Of a stretch of DNA of 64,000 nt, positions 9,142-18,186 are shown in pieces. Location: contig NZ_CP054301.1 in NCBI RefSeq assembly GCF_013372285.1, positions 1,226,001 through 1,290,000 on the forward strand, given 5' to 3'. The position numbers and the translations under genes were made by a program. Source of the stretch: Marinomonas primoryensis (GTDB taxonomy: Bacteria; Pseudomonadota; Gammaproteobacteria; Pseudomonadales; Marinomonadaceae). Position 1 is the stretch's first letter; each line of letters opens with the position of its first letter. Below the pieces are notes generated by a model. That model was given only the letters and a program-made list of their open reading frames with translations. It was not told the DNA's origin and ran no database searches.

Positions 9142-9337
9142 GACGATATCTTAGAGGTAGAAGCGAATGGCGTTAACGTGGTCTATCTTTCTAAAGATGA
9201 TGCCATCGTAAAAGATATGGATAAATTAGAAGTGGGAATATATCAGGCGTGGATTGACTCTGTATCTGATCGTAAAGTAGATGCAAAAGCAGCGCTAGCT
9301 TACTTTAGAAAAAAATGTAAGTGAATTAAGTCAGTAA
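9142..9337 (+). pseudogene. Decayed 3' end of a second TRAP binding-protein (dctP) gene
   Basis: The translation from 9142 (DDILEVEANGVNVVYLSKDD, then SVSDRKVDAKAALAYFRK) matches the C-terminus of the DctP protein encoded at 7127-8155 almost residue for residue. One extra A in an A-run at about 9309-9315 shifts the frame to an early stop. Past it the other frame continues as NVSELSQ and a stop at 9335-9337, exactly as in the parent. No SD or signal peptide precedes it. Weak resemblance may reach back to about 9050. The simplest reading is a tandem duplication of dctP that then decayed. Confidence 0.85.
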
Positions 9338-9363
9338 TTCTCCCTGTAATTAGATAAAAAATT

Positions 9364-9398
9364 AAAAACCATGGCCTTTAAAAGGACGTGGTTTTTTT
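9364..9398 (+). terminator. Rho-independent terminator after the dctP relic
   Basis: AAAACCATG pairs with CGTGGTTTT (one G-T pair). The inner arms CCTT and AAGG extend the stem, and a run of seven T follows. It lies 27 bases after the relic's stop, as expected for the original end of the transport operon. Confidence 0.8.
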
Positions 9399-9481
9399 AT
9401 ATCTATGTGAGTGGTATTTAGGACCTTAAGACTTCCTAGAAATAATAGGAAGTCTTAATTTTTATATTGGATTGTCCGTGA

Positions 9482-10252
9482 TTACTGTTTAAAAGAGGGA
9501 TCTTGTTTTTCGATAATGCGTTTCATGGCGGCAAACACATCTTCACCCGCACCATATTTAGGGTCCAATGGCAGAGAGTCTGCCGTGCACTTTCGACAAA
9601 TATCTTCAGGGATTTCTCGTACTTTGCCCATGGACATAGACGCCAACTGTACTTCACACGCACGATTGACTAACCACATTAGAGAAAAAGCTTGAGCCAA
9701 TGTCGCCCCCATAATGACAGGGCCGTGGTTACGAAGCATTAAAATAGGGTTCCCATTGGCGCTGTCTAAAATTCGTTGGCCTTCCTCCATATGAAGGGTG
9801 ATGCCTTCGAAGTCGTGGTAAGACACTTTGTCGTAAATTTGTGCGGAGTAGAAGTTGCTGTAAGAAATACCTTCTTCTAAACAGCAGACAGCCAATGTCG
9901 GCGTGGTATGAACATGCATAACACAATGCGCGTCCTCTACTTTGTCATGAATAGCACTGTGAAAGGTAAAGCCAGCTGGGTTGATTGGCCAATCGGAATG
10001 ACCAATGATATTGCCTTTCAAGTCTACTTTTACAAGATTAGAAGCTGTTACTTCACTGTAATGTAAACCAAAAGGGTTGATTAAGTAGTGATCATTTTCC
10101 CCAGGCACACGAAGCGAAATGTGGTTGTAAATGGCTTCATCCCATTTGAGATAGGCAAAAATCCGATACATGGCGGCGAGATCCACTCGAGTTTTCCACT
10201 CGGCATCACTAAATCGACTGGGTTGTTCAAAATAACGTTTAGTTGAAGACAT
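9482..10252 (-). CDS. Class II aldolase/adducin family protein
   Basis: This 256-aa protein has the class II aldolase fold. Metal-binding histidines are visible in CVMHVHTTPTLAVC and MLRNHGPVIMG, and the phosphate-loop-like region is YNHISLRVPG. The family includes fuculose-phosphate aldolase, ribulose-phosphate epimerases and many uncharacterised members; the longer adducin-like members, as here, are often of unknown substrate. An AGAGAG stretch before the start may be the SD. It stands alone, convergent with the transporter genes, so no substrate can be assigned from context. Confidence 0.8.
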   Translation of the reverse strand: MSSTKRYFEQPSRFSDAEWKTRVDLAAMYRIFAYLKWDEAIYNHISLRVPGENDHYLINPFGLHYSEVTASNLVKVDLKGNIIGHSDWPINPAGFTFHSAIHDKVEDAHCVMHVHTTPTLAVCCLEEGISYSNFYSAQIYDKVSYHDFEGITLHMEEGQRILDSANGNPILMLRNHGPVIMGATLAQAFSLMWLVNRACEVQLASMSMGKVREIPEDICRKCTADSLPLDPKYGAGEDVFAAMKRIIEKQDPSFKQ

Positions 10253-10761
10253 ACAGCTCTCTCTTTATGGTTGTTTATGAATAGGCTAAATAAAAAACAG
10301 GCTATAAAAAACAACAATAAATATGGTGTGGCTCAATGATTTTTATGTATCCATGGTAATTATGAATAGTAAGTAACCAAAGTGGCATCACATAAAAAGC
10401 TAGTTGATGTAGAAACGAGTACATTTGTAGGGTTGTCTGATCATGAATGATTAACGCAGGGTCTTTTGATTCGCTTGGATGTGGTTTGAGTCAACATGAG
10501 GAGAAAGCAGGTATTAAAACCTTATAAAGCCGCTTTAGGTCAATTAATGACGACATTGCGTTTATGTGGAGGATGGGCATGGGGTATGGTTATCGCCCAC
10601 AAACGGCTCTATTGAGTGGGGTAACCTCTTTTATAAAAGAAGTGACAAGAGCCGAGTGGGTGTTGGGGGGGTGGCAGGAGGAATTGCTCATTATTTAATT
10701 CTAGTTTTTAATTCTGTGCTAATTCGTTTGCCTTAAATAGTGGTGTTTCAGACAGGAAATC
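10253..10761. other. Intergenic stretch, 509 bases, with a probable gene relic
   Basis: No intact gene is supported here. The part near 10253 should hold the promoter of the minus-strand aldolase-like gene. A 39-codon plus-strand reading frame at 10496-10615 has no recognisable homology. Next to the VF530 gene lies a short PspC-like relic, described separately. The stretch reads as decayed coding sequence rather than a regulatory region. Confidence 0.5.
10642..10736 (+). pseudogene. Possible relic of a PspC-domain gene
   Basis: Reading from GTG at 10642 gives TRAEWVLGG. If one G is added to the seven-G run at 10665-10671, the frame continues as VAGGIAHYL and ends SVLIRLP before TAA at 10734-10736. 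This resembles the start of PspC domains, which typically have a GGVCGGLAEY-like motif followed by a hydrophobic helix and an arginine. The helix is cut short, so it is not functional as it stands. It is too short for a firm call. Confidence 0.3.
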
Positions 10762-11253
10762 CTATCTTCTGAAATATCCTCCTCGGTCACTGTCAGGCTT
10801 GCCGTTGCCATATCTTTTTGTCTTGCCGTGCTCCGCGGCTTTCAACGCCTGCTTTTCTCGAACGCGTTCAGCATCTTCAAAACTCAGTTCAGCTGGTTCG
10901 CGGGGAGTTTGGCCTTCAGGGATAATCCGTTTTCTGGCTGGCAGGTCAAACTGCTCAGATGAAACTCGCGGTAGATTTTTATACTTATACAGATAAAAAA
11001 TTTCAACTTTCTCCCGCGCCCAGTCCGTTTTTTTGAGAAATTTCACACTGGATTCAATGCTCGGGTTAGTCTTTAAACAGTTGATGTTCAGATAAGCGTA
11101 GAGAATCTCAAAACCGTAATGATCAACTATCTGGGTGAGCAGTTCTTGTAAACCCAGACCGTGTAGGGGATTGTTTGTGTAGTTGATCTCGTCGTTCATA
11201 AAGATGTCCGGTAATAAGTCGAAAGTTTGAAAAGTATCAGAACGCGTCATCAT
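10762..11253 (-). CDS. VF530-type (DUF2132) small DNA-binding protein with extended tail
   Basis: This 163-aa protein contains a VF530 domain at about residues 26-90 ([20 protein letters not shown], then [20 protein letters not shown] and [11 protein letters not shown]). VF530 proteins are usually about 70-80 aa and are described as DNA-binding from structure; the cellular role is not settled. Here a charged, presumably disordered C-terminal tail rich in Lys, Arg and Glu follows. The start is uncertain: ATGs at 11253 and 11250, and one before [13 protein letters not shown] at 11199, are all possible, none with a strong SD. Confidence 0.75.
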   Translation of the reverse strand: MMTRSDTFQTFDLLPDIFMNDEINYTNNPLHGLGLQELLTQIVDHYGFEILYAYLNINCLKTNPSIESSVKFLKKTDWAREKVEIFYLYKYKNLPRVSSEQFDLPARKRIIPEGQTPREPAELSFEDAERVREKQALKAAEHGKTKRYGNGKPDSDRGGYFRR

Positions 11254-11411
11254 ACCTGTGACGGCGTAGACAATATAGTAAAGCCTAGTTTTAGCCAGGG
11301 TTCAAATACGCTATACATTGCAATCCTGATGAACGAATAACGGTTGGTTTTAAGGGCGTCATTTCTTATAAGATAGAAAGATAACGCTAAAAAGATAAAG
11401 GCAGAAAGTTA

Positions 11412-12944
11412 ATGGAGTACAAGCATAAGCAATCCCCCTCATTCCTTTTGACGGAAAACGAAATGGGCAAGGCAGATCAAGCCGCTGTTATGGCGGGTGT
11501 ACCAGCGATGGATTTGATGGCAGCCGCTGGCAAAGCGGTGGCAGACGCCGTGGTGAATCACTGGTCAAAACGATCCGTGTTGGTACTTTGTGGTCCGGGC
11601 AATAATGGCGGAGATGGCTTTGTGGTAGCACAGCATTTGCGTTCAATAGGTTGGCCAGTTCGTCTCGCTTTTTTAGGTTCTGTTGAGACTTTTTCAACGG
11701 AAGCGGCGCATTTTTATCAAGCTTGGCAAGGCGAAGTCGATCTCTTTTCAACGGACTTACTCGATCAAACAGAATTGGTCATAGACGCCATGTTTGGCGC
11801 AGGTTTATCTCGTCCATTGGAAGGCAAAGTCCGTGACATGGTTGATGCCCTGATAGCGCGTAAACTACCGGTTTGTGCGATAGATGTCCCTAGCGGTGTT
11901 GATGGTACAACGGGCGCCGCATTGGGGCAGGTGGCTTCAGCGGAATTAACCGTGACGTTTTTTCGTAAAAAGCCCGGACATATACTGTTTCCTGGCCGAG
12001 CGCTGTGCGGTGAACTCGTCGTTGCCGATATTGGTATTCCTGTGACTGTATTGGACGAGTTAACGCTTCAAACATGGGAAAACAGCCCTGAGCTTTGGTA
12101 TGAAAATTATCCTTGGCCGCGATTGGATGGGCATAAGTTTCATCGCGGACATGCTGTGGTCTATGGCGGTGAAACACTCACTGGAGCCAGCCGTTTAACG
12201 GCTCGAAGCGCCATGCGTATAGGCGCTGGTTTGGTTACTTTGGCGGCTCCTATTAAGGCTTGGACTGTGTATGCCACAGCATTGACTGGTGTGATGGTGG
12301 CTAAATTAGAACTTAGCCAAGAGTCGGAAGATTTTGAAATGTTGTTATTAGACCCTCGTCATAATGCCATTGCCGTGGGGCCGGGAGCTGGTTTGGCAGG
12401 GTTCGAAAGCATTCGCACACGTAAAATCGTTTTGGCAGCGCTGGTTACAGGTCGCGCGACTGTGTTGGATGCCGATGCACTCAGTGCCTTTGCAAGCGAT
12501 CCACAAACGCTGTTTGACGCCATTGTTGGACCTTGCGTGATGACGCCTCATGAAGGGGAGTTCGCGCGCCTGTTTCCTTTCCTCAATAAAAGCCACGCAG
12601 AGGACAAATTATCTCGGGCTCGACTTGCCGCCAAACAAAGTGGCGCTGTCGTGGTATTGAAAGGCGCGGATACGGTAATAGCTTCGCCAGACGGACGAGT
12701 GATAATTAACTCAAACGCGCCTGCTGAGCTTGCAACGGGCGGATCAGGCGATGTATTAGCAGGGTTTATTGTCGGGTTGTTAGCGCAAGGGCTTGAGCCT
12801 TTTCATGCCGCTGCCGCCGCCGTTTGGTTGCATGGCGAAGTGGGCAATGAGGTTGGCGTGGGATTGATAGCAGAAGACTTACCGGATCATTTACCTAAGG
12901 TTTTGTCCGTTTTTAAACGGCAATATTTCCCTACAAAAAAATAA
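11412..12944 (+). CDS. nnr: Bifunctional NAD(P)H-hydrate epimerase / ADP-dependent (S)-NAD(P)H-hydrate dehydratase
   Basis: This 510-aa enzyme repairs hydrated NADH and NADPH. The N-terminal YjeF_N epimerase domain (about 1-225) has LCGPGNNGGDGFVVAQHLR. The C-terminal ribokinase-like dehydratase domain has GHKFHRGHAVVYGG, VLDADALSAF, MTPHEGEFARLF and the ATP/ADP loop LATGGSGDVLAGFIVG. Length and domain order are standard. In many gammaproteobacteria it precedes tsaE, but here it is followed by a terminator and a convergent gene. Confidence 0.95.
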   Translation: MEYKHKQSPSFLLTENEMGKADQAAVMAGVPAMDLMAAAGKAVADAVVNHWSKRSVLVLCGPGNNGGDGFVVAQHLRSIGWPVRLAFLGSVETFSTEAAHFYQAWQGEVDLFSTDLLDQTELVIDAMFGAGLSRPLEGKVRDMVDALIARKLPVCAIDVPSGVDGTTGAALGQVASAELTVTFFRKKPGHILFPGRALCGELVVADIGIPVTVLDELTLQTWENSPELWYENYPWPRLDGHKFHRGHAVVYGGETLTGASRLTARSAMRIGAGLVTLAAPIKAWTVYATALTGVMVAKLELSQESEDFEMLLLDPRHNAIAVGPGAGLAGFESIRTRKIVLAALVTGRATVLDADALSAFASDPQTLFDAIVGPCVMTPHEGEFARLFPFLNKSHAEDKLSRARLAAKQSGAVVVLKGADTVIASPDGRVIINSNAPAELATGGSGDVLAGFIVGLLAQGLEPFHAAAAAVWLHGEVGNEVGVGLIAEDLPDHLPKVLSVFKRQYFPTKK

Positions 12945-12977
12945 TGACAAGAAAATAAAGGCAAGAAAATATTGGTA

Positions 12978-13036
12978 AAAAAAGACCTTTATCCCGCTGA
13001 TTGCTTCTTCGTTGCAAAAGCAGGGTAAGGTCTTTT
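12978..13036. terminator. Bidirectional terminator between nnr and fdhA
   Basis: AAAAAGACCTT and AAGGTCTTTTT form the outer stem, extended by CCC/GGG and an inner TGCTT/AAGCA pairing. A-runs and T-runs flank both sides, so it can end transcription of both convergent genes. Confidence 0.75.
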
Positions 13037-13084
13037 TCGGTGTTAATTTATAGCGTTAGTTAACAGCCCGATTTTAAATCGGTA

Positions 13085-14278
13085 TTAACTCACCATTTTG
13101 TGTGGATCAATAACGAATTTCTTCGCGGCGCCGCCATCGAAATCGGCGTAACCTTGTGGTGCTTGATCCAGAGATATCATCTGCACGTTCACCGCTTTAG
13201 CAATATCGATTTTATCAAACAAGATGGCTTGCATCAGCTGGCGGTGATACTTCATAACGGGACATTGACCCGTATGAAGTGAATGAGATTTCGCCCAACC
13301 AAGACCAAAACGCATGCTCAAGCTGCCTTGTTGTGCCGCGCTGTCTGCTGCACCAGGGTCTTCAGTAACGTACAGGCCTGGGATGCCAATTTGTCCACCC
13401 GCGCGAGTCATTTGCATGGCAGAGTTTAAGACAACAGCAGGTGATTCCTGATGATGGTCGCAGCCACATGCATGGGCTTCAAAACCAACGCAGTCAACAA
13501 ACGCATCCACTTCACGATCACCCAGAATGGCTTCGATTTTGTCTTGAATATCGCCTTCTTGTTTAAGGTCGATAGTCTCACAACCAAAAGAGCGAGCTTG
13601 ATTCAGCCTGTCTTCGACCATATCGCCAACAATTACACAGGCCGCACCTAATAAATGAGCAGAAGCGGCCGCGGCCAAACCAACAGGCCCAGCGCCAGCA
13701 ATGTAAACGGTAGAGCCCGGTCCAACACCAGCCGTTATACAGCCGTGGAAACCCGTAGGAAGAATGTCAGAAAGCAAGGTTAGGCTTTGGATTTTCTCAA
13801 GTGCTTGATCCGCATCTGGGAATTTCAACAGGTTGAAATCTGCGTATGGCACCATTACATAGTCGGCTTGTCCACCAACCCAGCCGCCCATATCTACGTA
13901 ACCATACGCGGCACCTGGGCGAGCAGGGTTTACGTTCAAACAGATGCCTGTTTTGCCTTCTTTACAGCTGCGGCAACGACCACAGGCAATATTAAATGGT
14001 ACAGAGACCAAATCTCCAACCTTGATGAATTCTACATCACGGCCACATTCGATGACTTCGCCGGTGATTTCATGACCAAGTACTAAGCCTTTTTCAGCGG
14101 TCGTTCTGCCTCGTACCATGTGTTGATCACTGCCACAGATATTCGTAGTGACCACTTTCAGGATAACGCCATGGTCACAGCGTCGTTTACCAATGGCCAG
14201 TTCAGGGAAAGGGATTGCCTCGACTTTAACCGTGCCGTTTCCTTGATAAATGACACCTCGGTTTGCATGATTACTCAT
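13085..14278 (-). CDS. fdhA: Glutathione-independent formaldehyde dehydrogenase (zinc-dependent)
   Basis: This 397-aa medium-chain dehydrogenase matches the Pseudomonas putida type that oxidises or dismutates formaldehyde with tightly bound NAD. The catalytic zinc ligands are in NICGSDQHMV and GHEITGEV. The structural zinc cysteines are in CGRCRSCKEGKTGIC. The NAD loop is GAGPVGLAAA. The cysteine/histidine-rich insert GFEAHACGCDHHQES is typical of this subgroup. It is monocistronic by position, with 164 bases separating it from the LysR gene upstream. Confidence 0.93.
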   Translation of the reverse strand: MSNHANRGVIYQGNGTVKVEAIPFPELAIGKRRCDHGVILKVVTTNICGSDQHMVRGRTTAEKGLVLGHEITGEVIECGRDVEFIKVGDLVSVPFNIACGRCRSCKEGKTGICLNVNPARPGAAYGYVDMGGWVGGQADYVMVPYADFNLLKFPDADQALEKIQSLTLLSDILPTGFHGCITAGVGPGSTVYIAGAGPVGLAAAASAHLLGAACVIVGDMVEDRLNQARSFGCETIDLKQEGDIQDKIEAILGDREVDAFVDCVGFEAHACGCDHHQESPAVVLNSAMQMTRAGGQIGIPGLYVTEDPGAADSAAQQGSLSMRFGLGWAKSHSLHTGQCPVMKYHRQLMQAILFDKIDIAKAVNVQMISLDQAPQGYADFDGGAAKKFVIDPHKMVS

Positions 14279-14442
14279 AACGATATCCTTTTTGCGGTTG
14301 TTGTTTTTATTGTTGAGTCTGACCCGTCATTTTGTCACCAGCAGTAAAAAGGATGGGTCTTTGTACGACCTATAAGTATTCTGAAAACGACGTCATTCAA
14401 ATTAATTGATACAGTTCCTTATTTCCTTCGCCTTTTCTTTTG

Positions 14443-15324
14443 CTAGGAATAAGTATTAATGAGCACATCCAGCATGGCTGCCGCCGCGATGGAAAGGTTG
14501 GATCGTGGCTGACAGATGACTCCAACGCGACAATGAATTTCAGGTTGAATCACCGGACGAATGAGCGCCCCTTGTTCTATGGCTTGTTGGCGACAGATAG
14601 ACGGCACAACCGCCACGCCCATGCCTTCGCTGACCATACGTCCAACTGTCGCCAGTTGGTGTGCATCAAACGCCACCGCCAGTTCGATGCCTGCGTCATG
14701 TAATGAGCTTTCTATTAGAGCGCGAACACTGGAAGGGCGCTGTAACGTAATAAAGTCATATTTTAAAAGCGCTCGCCAAGGAATTGTCTCTTGCTCTTCC
14801 AGAGGGTGATCTTTGGGCAAAATAGCGATGAACCTGTCATCGTAAAGTGGGTAAAAAGACAAATCCAAAAGATTGGCGGGTTCAAAGGAAATCCCTAATT
14901 CCACCTGATTGTTACGCACCATTTCAACCACGATATCTGATAACACATCGTCGATCGCTACCTGAATGTTTGGGTAAGACTCGTGGTAATTACGAATCGC
15001 TTTTGGCAATAATGACGCCGCAAAAGAAGGCATGGACGCGATGGCGATTTTGCCGAGTTGCAAGGCAAAGCGTTGCTTCATCTCGTCTTCGGCATTTTCC
15101 CATTGGGCTAATAATCGCCTCGCGATGGGCAAGAGCGCTTCTCCTTCTGGTGTCAATGCAATGTGGCGTGTGGTTCGAGTGAGAAGTTTTCCTCCTAAAT
15201 TTTCTTCAAGGCTTTTGATCGATAAGCTCAGCGCAGGTTGAGATAAATGTAACTGAGTCGCAGCGCTGGCAAAACTCATCGATTGGGCGACGGCTAAAAA
15301 GGCTTTCACTTGTTTGATGTTCAT
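14443..15324 (-). CDS. LysR-family transcriptional regulator
   Basis: This 293-aa regulator has the N-terminal winged helix-turn-helix (MNIKQVKAFLAVAQSMSFAS, then AATQLHLSQPALSLSIKSLE) and a C-terminal effector-binding domain. It is divergently placed to the scoA-scoB-thiolase-atoE operon with about 125 AT-rich bases between, the usual arrangement for a LysR protein that controls its neighbour. The effector is not evident from sequence; a CoA-linked short-chain acid is a reasonable guess. Confidence 0.9.
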   Translation of the reverse strand: MNIKQVKAFLAVAQSMSFASAATQLHLSQPALSLSIKSLEENLGGKLLTRTTRHIALTPEGEALLPIARRLLAQWENAEDEMKQRFALQLGKIAIASMPSFAASLLPKAIRNYHESYPNIQVAIDDVLSDIVVEMVRNNQVELGISFEPANLLDLSFYPLYDDRFIAILPKDHPLEEQETIPWRALLKYDFITLQRPSSVRALIESSLHDAGIELAVAFDAHQLATVGRMVSEGMGVAVVPSICRQQAIEQGALIRPVIQPEIHCRVGVICQPRSNLSIAAAAMLDVLINTYS

Positions 15325-15449
15325 TTAGTGTTCTTCATAAGAGTTATTCATTTAAAAAACTTATTAATAAATAGAAAAAACAAATTTAATTAATTTATAG
15401 CCATGAGTCAAACTGGACGGCAATCAAAAATAATAATGAGGAAATGACA

Positions 15450-16154
15450 ATGGCAGGTTTTGACAAAGTGGTCGCTTCTTATGAAGACGCCATGATCGGG
15501 CTAGAAGACGGTATGACGGTTCTTGCTGGCGGATTTGGTTTGTGCGGTATTCCTGAAAACCTGATTGCTGAAATAAAACGCAGAGGCACCAAAGACTTGA
15601 CCGTTGTGTCTAATAACTGCGGTGTCGATGGATTTGGTCTGGGTATTTTACTTGAAGACAGACAAATTCGAAAAATGGTGTCGTCTTATGTTGGCGAAAA
15701 TGCCTTATTCGAAAAACAGTTATTAAATGGTGAGCTTGAAGTGGAACTGACACCTCAAGGCACCTTGGCTGAAAAAATGCGCGCTGGTGGCGCTGGGATT
15801 CCTGCATTTTATACCGCAACGGGCGTTGGTACTCCGGTAGCTGAAGGCAAAGAAACAAAGGTGTTTGATGGTCGCGAATACTTGATGGAAAAAGCCATTG
15901 TCGGTGATTTCGCGATTGTAAAAGGCTGGAAAGCCGACCGTTATGGCAATGTGGTTTATCGTCATACGGCACAAAATTTTAATCCTCTTGCGGCGACCGC
16001 TGGCAAGATCACCGTGGTAGAAGTGGAAGAAATCGTTGAGGTTGGTGAATTAGACCCAGCGCACATTCACACGCCAGGCATTTATGTGGATCGAGTTGTG
16101 CTCGGCACCTTTGAGAAACGCATAGAAAAAAGAACCGTTAAACCAACAGAATAA
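15450..16154 (+). CDS. scoA: 3-oxoacid CoA-transferase subunit A
   Basis: This 234-aa alpha subunit transfers CoA from succinyl-CoA to acetoacetate or similar 3-ketoacids. Family segments are [50 protein letters not shown] and [17 protein letters not shown]. The ATG at 15450 is chosen because GAGG (15438-15441) lies eight bases upstream; the ATG at 15444 would be only two bases away. It is the first gene of the ketone-body operon, 16 bases before subunit B. Confidence 0.93.
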   Translation: MAGFDKVVASYEDAMIGLEDGMTVLAGGFGLCGIPENLIAEIKRRGTKDLTVVSNNCGVDGFGLGILLEDRQIRKMVSSYVGENALFEKQLLNGELEVELTPQGTLAEKMRAGGAGIPAFYTATGVGTPVAEGKETKVFDGREYLMEKAIVGDFAIVKGWKADRYGNVVYRHTAQNFNPLAATAGKITVVEVEEIVEVGELDPAHIHTPGIYVDRVVLGTFEKRIEKRTVKPTE

Positions 16155-16170
16155 AAATAGAGGTTTTTAT

Positions 16171-16830
16171 ATGTCACTGACAAGAGAGCAAATGGCGCAA
16201 CGTGTTGCCCAAGAATTGCAAGACGGTTTTTACGTCAACCTAGGCATCGGTATTCCTACTTTAGTCGCCAATTTCGTTCCGCATAATATGGAAGTCATGT
16301 TGCAGTCTGAAAACGGTCTGCTTGGCATGGGGGAGTTCCCAACGGAAGAGACCATAGACGCCGACATGATTAACGCAGGCAAACAAACCGTCACTACGGT
16401 AAAAGGTGCATCCATTTTTTCATCGGCTGAATCCTTCGCCATGATTCGTGGTGGCCATGTAGATTTGACCGTTTTGGGTGCGTTTGAAGTTGACGTGAAT
16501 GGCAATATTGCGTCGTGGATGATTCCAAATAAATTGATCAAAGGCATGGGCGGCGCGATGGATTTAGTGGCAGGCGCGGACAATATTATTGTCACCATGA
16601 CACACGCGTCTAAAACAGGTGAATCTAAGCTGTTATCCGAGTGCAGTTTGCCGCTAACCGGTAAAGGCTGCATTAAAAAAGTCTTAACGGATCTGGCGTG
16701 GTTAGAAATAGAAGACGGTGCTTTTGTTCTAAAAGAGAGGGCGCCGGGTGTGACGGTTGAGGAAATTATTGAGAAAACCCAAGGTAAGCTGGTGGTTCCC
16801 GATCATGTGCCTGAAATGACCTTTGCCTAA
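16171..16830 (+). CDS. scoB: 3-oxoacid CoA-transferase subunit B
   Basis: This 219-aa beta subunit carries the catalytic glutamate in the motif SENGLLGMGEFP, which forms the enzyme-CoA thioester. The typical N-terminal YVNLGIGIPTLVANF and the MGGAMDLVAGADNIIVTM segment are present. Length is normal for a split SCOT. It lies between scoA and the thiolase gene on the same strand with short gaps. Confidence 0.94.
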   Translation: MSLTREQMAQRVAQELQDGFYVNLGIGIPTLVANFVPHNMEVMLQSENGLLGMGEFPTEETIDADMINAGKQTVTTVKGASIFSSAESFAMIRGGHVDLTVLGAFEVDVNGNIASWMIPNKLIKGMGGAMDLVAGADNIIVTMTHASKTGESKLLSECSLPLTGKGCIKKVLTDLAWLEIEDGAFVLKERAPGVTVEEIIEKTQGKLVVPDHVPEMTFA

Positions 16831-16877
16831 TAAAACATAGAACAATAAATAGAATTTCACATTGAGGAGCGGATCAA

Positions 16878-18053
16878 ATGAAAGCTGTCATCGTTGCTGC
16901 GGCAAGAACGCCTATAGGTGCTTTTAATGGCGCTTTATCTTCTTTGAGTGCGGTGCAACTCGGTACTCAATTGTTGTCTGGTATGTTGGCCAAACAACCA
17001 CTTTTCAAAGATAACATAGACGAAGTCATTTTAGGTCAAGTGCTGGCAGCAGGTTGTGGTCAGAACCCGGCTCGTCAAACCGCCATTCACGCAGGTTTGC
17101 CAAAACAAGTATCCGCTATGACGATTAATAAAGTCTGTGGTTCTGGTTTAAAGGCCGTGCAGTTGGCCGCTCAAGCCGTATTGAACGGTGATGCCAACAT
17201 GGTCGTTGCGGGTGGACAAGAAAGCATGAGCCAAGCGGCACATGTGTTGCCGAACAGTCGATCTGGCAAAAAAATGGGTAACTGGGAATTATTGGATTCC
17301 ATGGTGACCGACGGTTTGTGGGATGCATTTAACGATTATCACATGGGCCAAACGGCAGAAAATATCGCTTCTCGTTGGGATATTAGCCGACAAGAGCAAG
17401 ATACCTTTGCGGCCAACTCTCAACAAAAAGCCACGCAAGCACAAGCTGCGGGTCGTTTTGTTGAAGAAATTTTTCCTATTGCCGTGCCACAGCGTAAAGG
17501 TGAGCCAGTGATGGTTGATGCTGATGAACAGATTCGTCCAGCGACCAGTATTGAGTCTTTAGGAAAATTGCGTCCTGCTTTTGCGAAAGAAGGCACAGTT
17601 ACCGCGGGTAATGCCTCGACGTTAAACGATGGTGCTGCCATGGTGATTGTGACGTCTGATGTGGAAGCGAAGCGTTTGGGTTTGCCTATTATAGCGGTTA
17701 TTGAAGCGGCAAGTTCGGCGGGTGTGAACCCTGACGTTATGGGGACAGGCCCCATTGCTGCCACGCAAAAAGTGCTTAATAAAGTGAATTGGAGCGTCGC
17801 GGATTTGGATTTGATCGAAGCCAATGAAGCCTTTGCAGTGCAAGCTCTGTGTGTGAATAAAGAGCTCGGGCTAGACAGCGAAAAAGTGAATGTTAATGGT
17901 GGAGCGGTAGCGCTTGGTCATCCGATTGGTGCATCTGGTTGTCGCATTTTGGTCTCTTTGCTTCATGAAATGCAGCGACAAGATCTTAAAAAAGGACTGG
18001 CTACTTTATGTATTGGTGGCGGAATGGGTGTTGCCATGCTGGTCTCTCGCTAA
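16878..18053 (+). CDS. atoB: Acetyl-CoA C-acetyltransferase (thiolase)
   Basis: This 391-aa thiolase has all three catalytic motifs: the nucleophilic cysteine in INKVCGSGLKA, the histidine in NGGAVALGHPIGASGCR, and the C-terminal cysteine in LCIGGGMG, plus NEAF. It cleaves acetoacetyl-CoA into two acetyl-CoA, completing the route from acetoacetate set up by ScoAB. GAGGAG lies before the ATG. Biosynthetic use (PhaA-type, towards polyhydroxybutyrate) is also possible, but the operon favours degradation. Confidence 0.92.
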   Translation: MKAVIVAAARTPIGAFNGALSSLSAVQLGTQLLSGMLAKQPLFKDNIDEVILGQVLAAGCGQNPARQTAIHAGLPKQVSAMTINKVCGSGLKAVQLAAQAVLNGDANMVVAGGQESMSQAAHVLPNSRSGKKMGNWELLDSMVTDGLWDAFNDYHMGQTAENIASRWDISRQEQDTFAANSQQKATQAQAAGRFVEEIFPIAVPQRKGEPVMVDADEQIRPATSIESLGKLRPAFAKEGTVTAGNASTLNDGAAMVIVTSDVEAKRLGLPIIAVIEAASSAGVNPDVMGTGPIAATQKVLNKVNWSVADLDLIEANEAFAVQALCVNKELGLDSEKVNVNGGAVALGHPIGASGCRILVSLLHEMQRQDLKKGLATLCIGGGMGVAMLVSR

Positions 18054-18081
18054 CCTTGTTGTAATGAATAAGTGTGATAGA

Positions 18082-18117
18082 AAAAGGGGGATCTCTAGAG
18101 ATGCCCTTTTAGCTTTT
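18082..18117 (+). terminator. Hairpin between the thiolase gene and atoE
   Basis: AAAAGGG pairs with CCCTTTT, and ATCTC pairs with GAGAT around a TA centre, with one or two unpaired bases. TTTT, then a further T-run, follows. As it lies inside an apparent operon, it could reduce atoE expression relative to the upstream enzyme genes. Confidence 0.55.
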
Positions 18118-18186
18118 TCATACAATGGAAAAGCATTAATAAAAAAGTATTAATAAAAAACATAAATATAATAATAGGATAAATTG

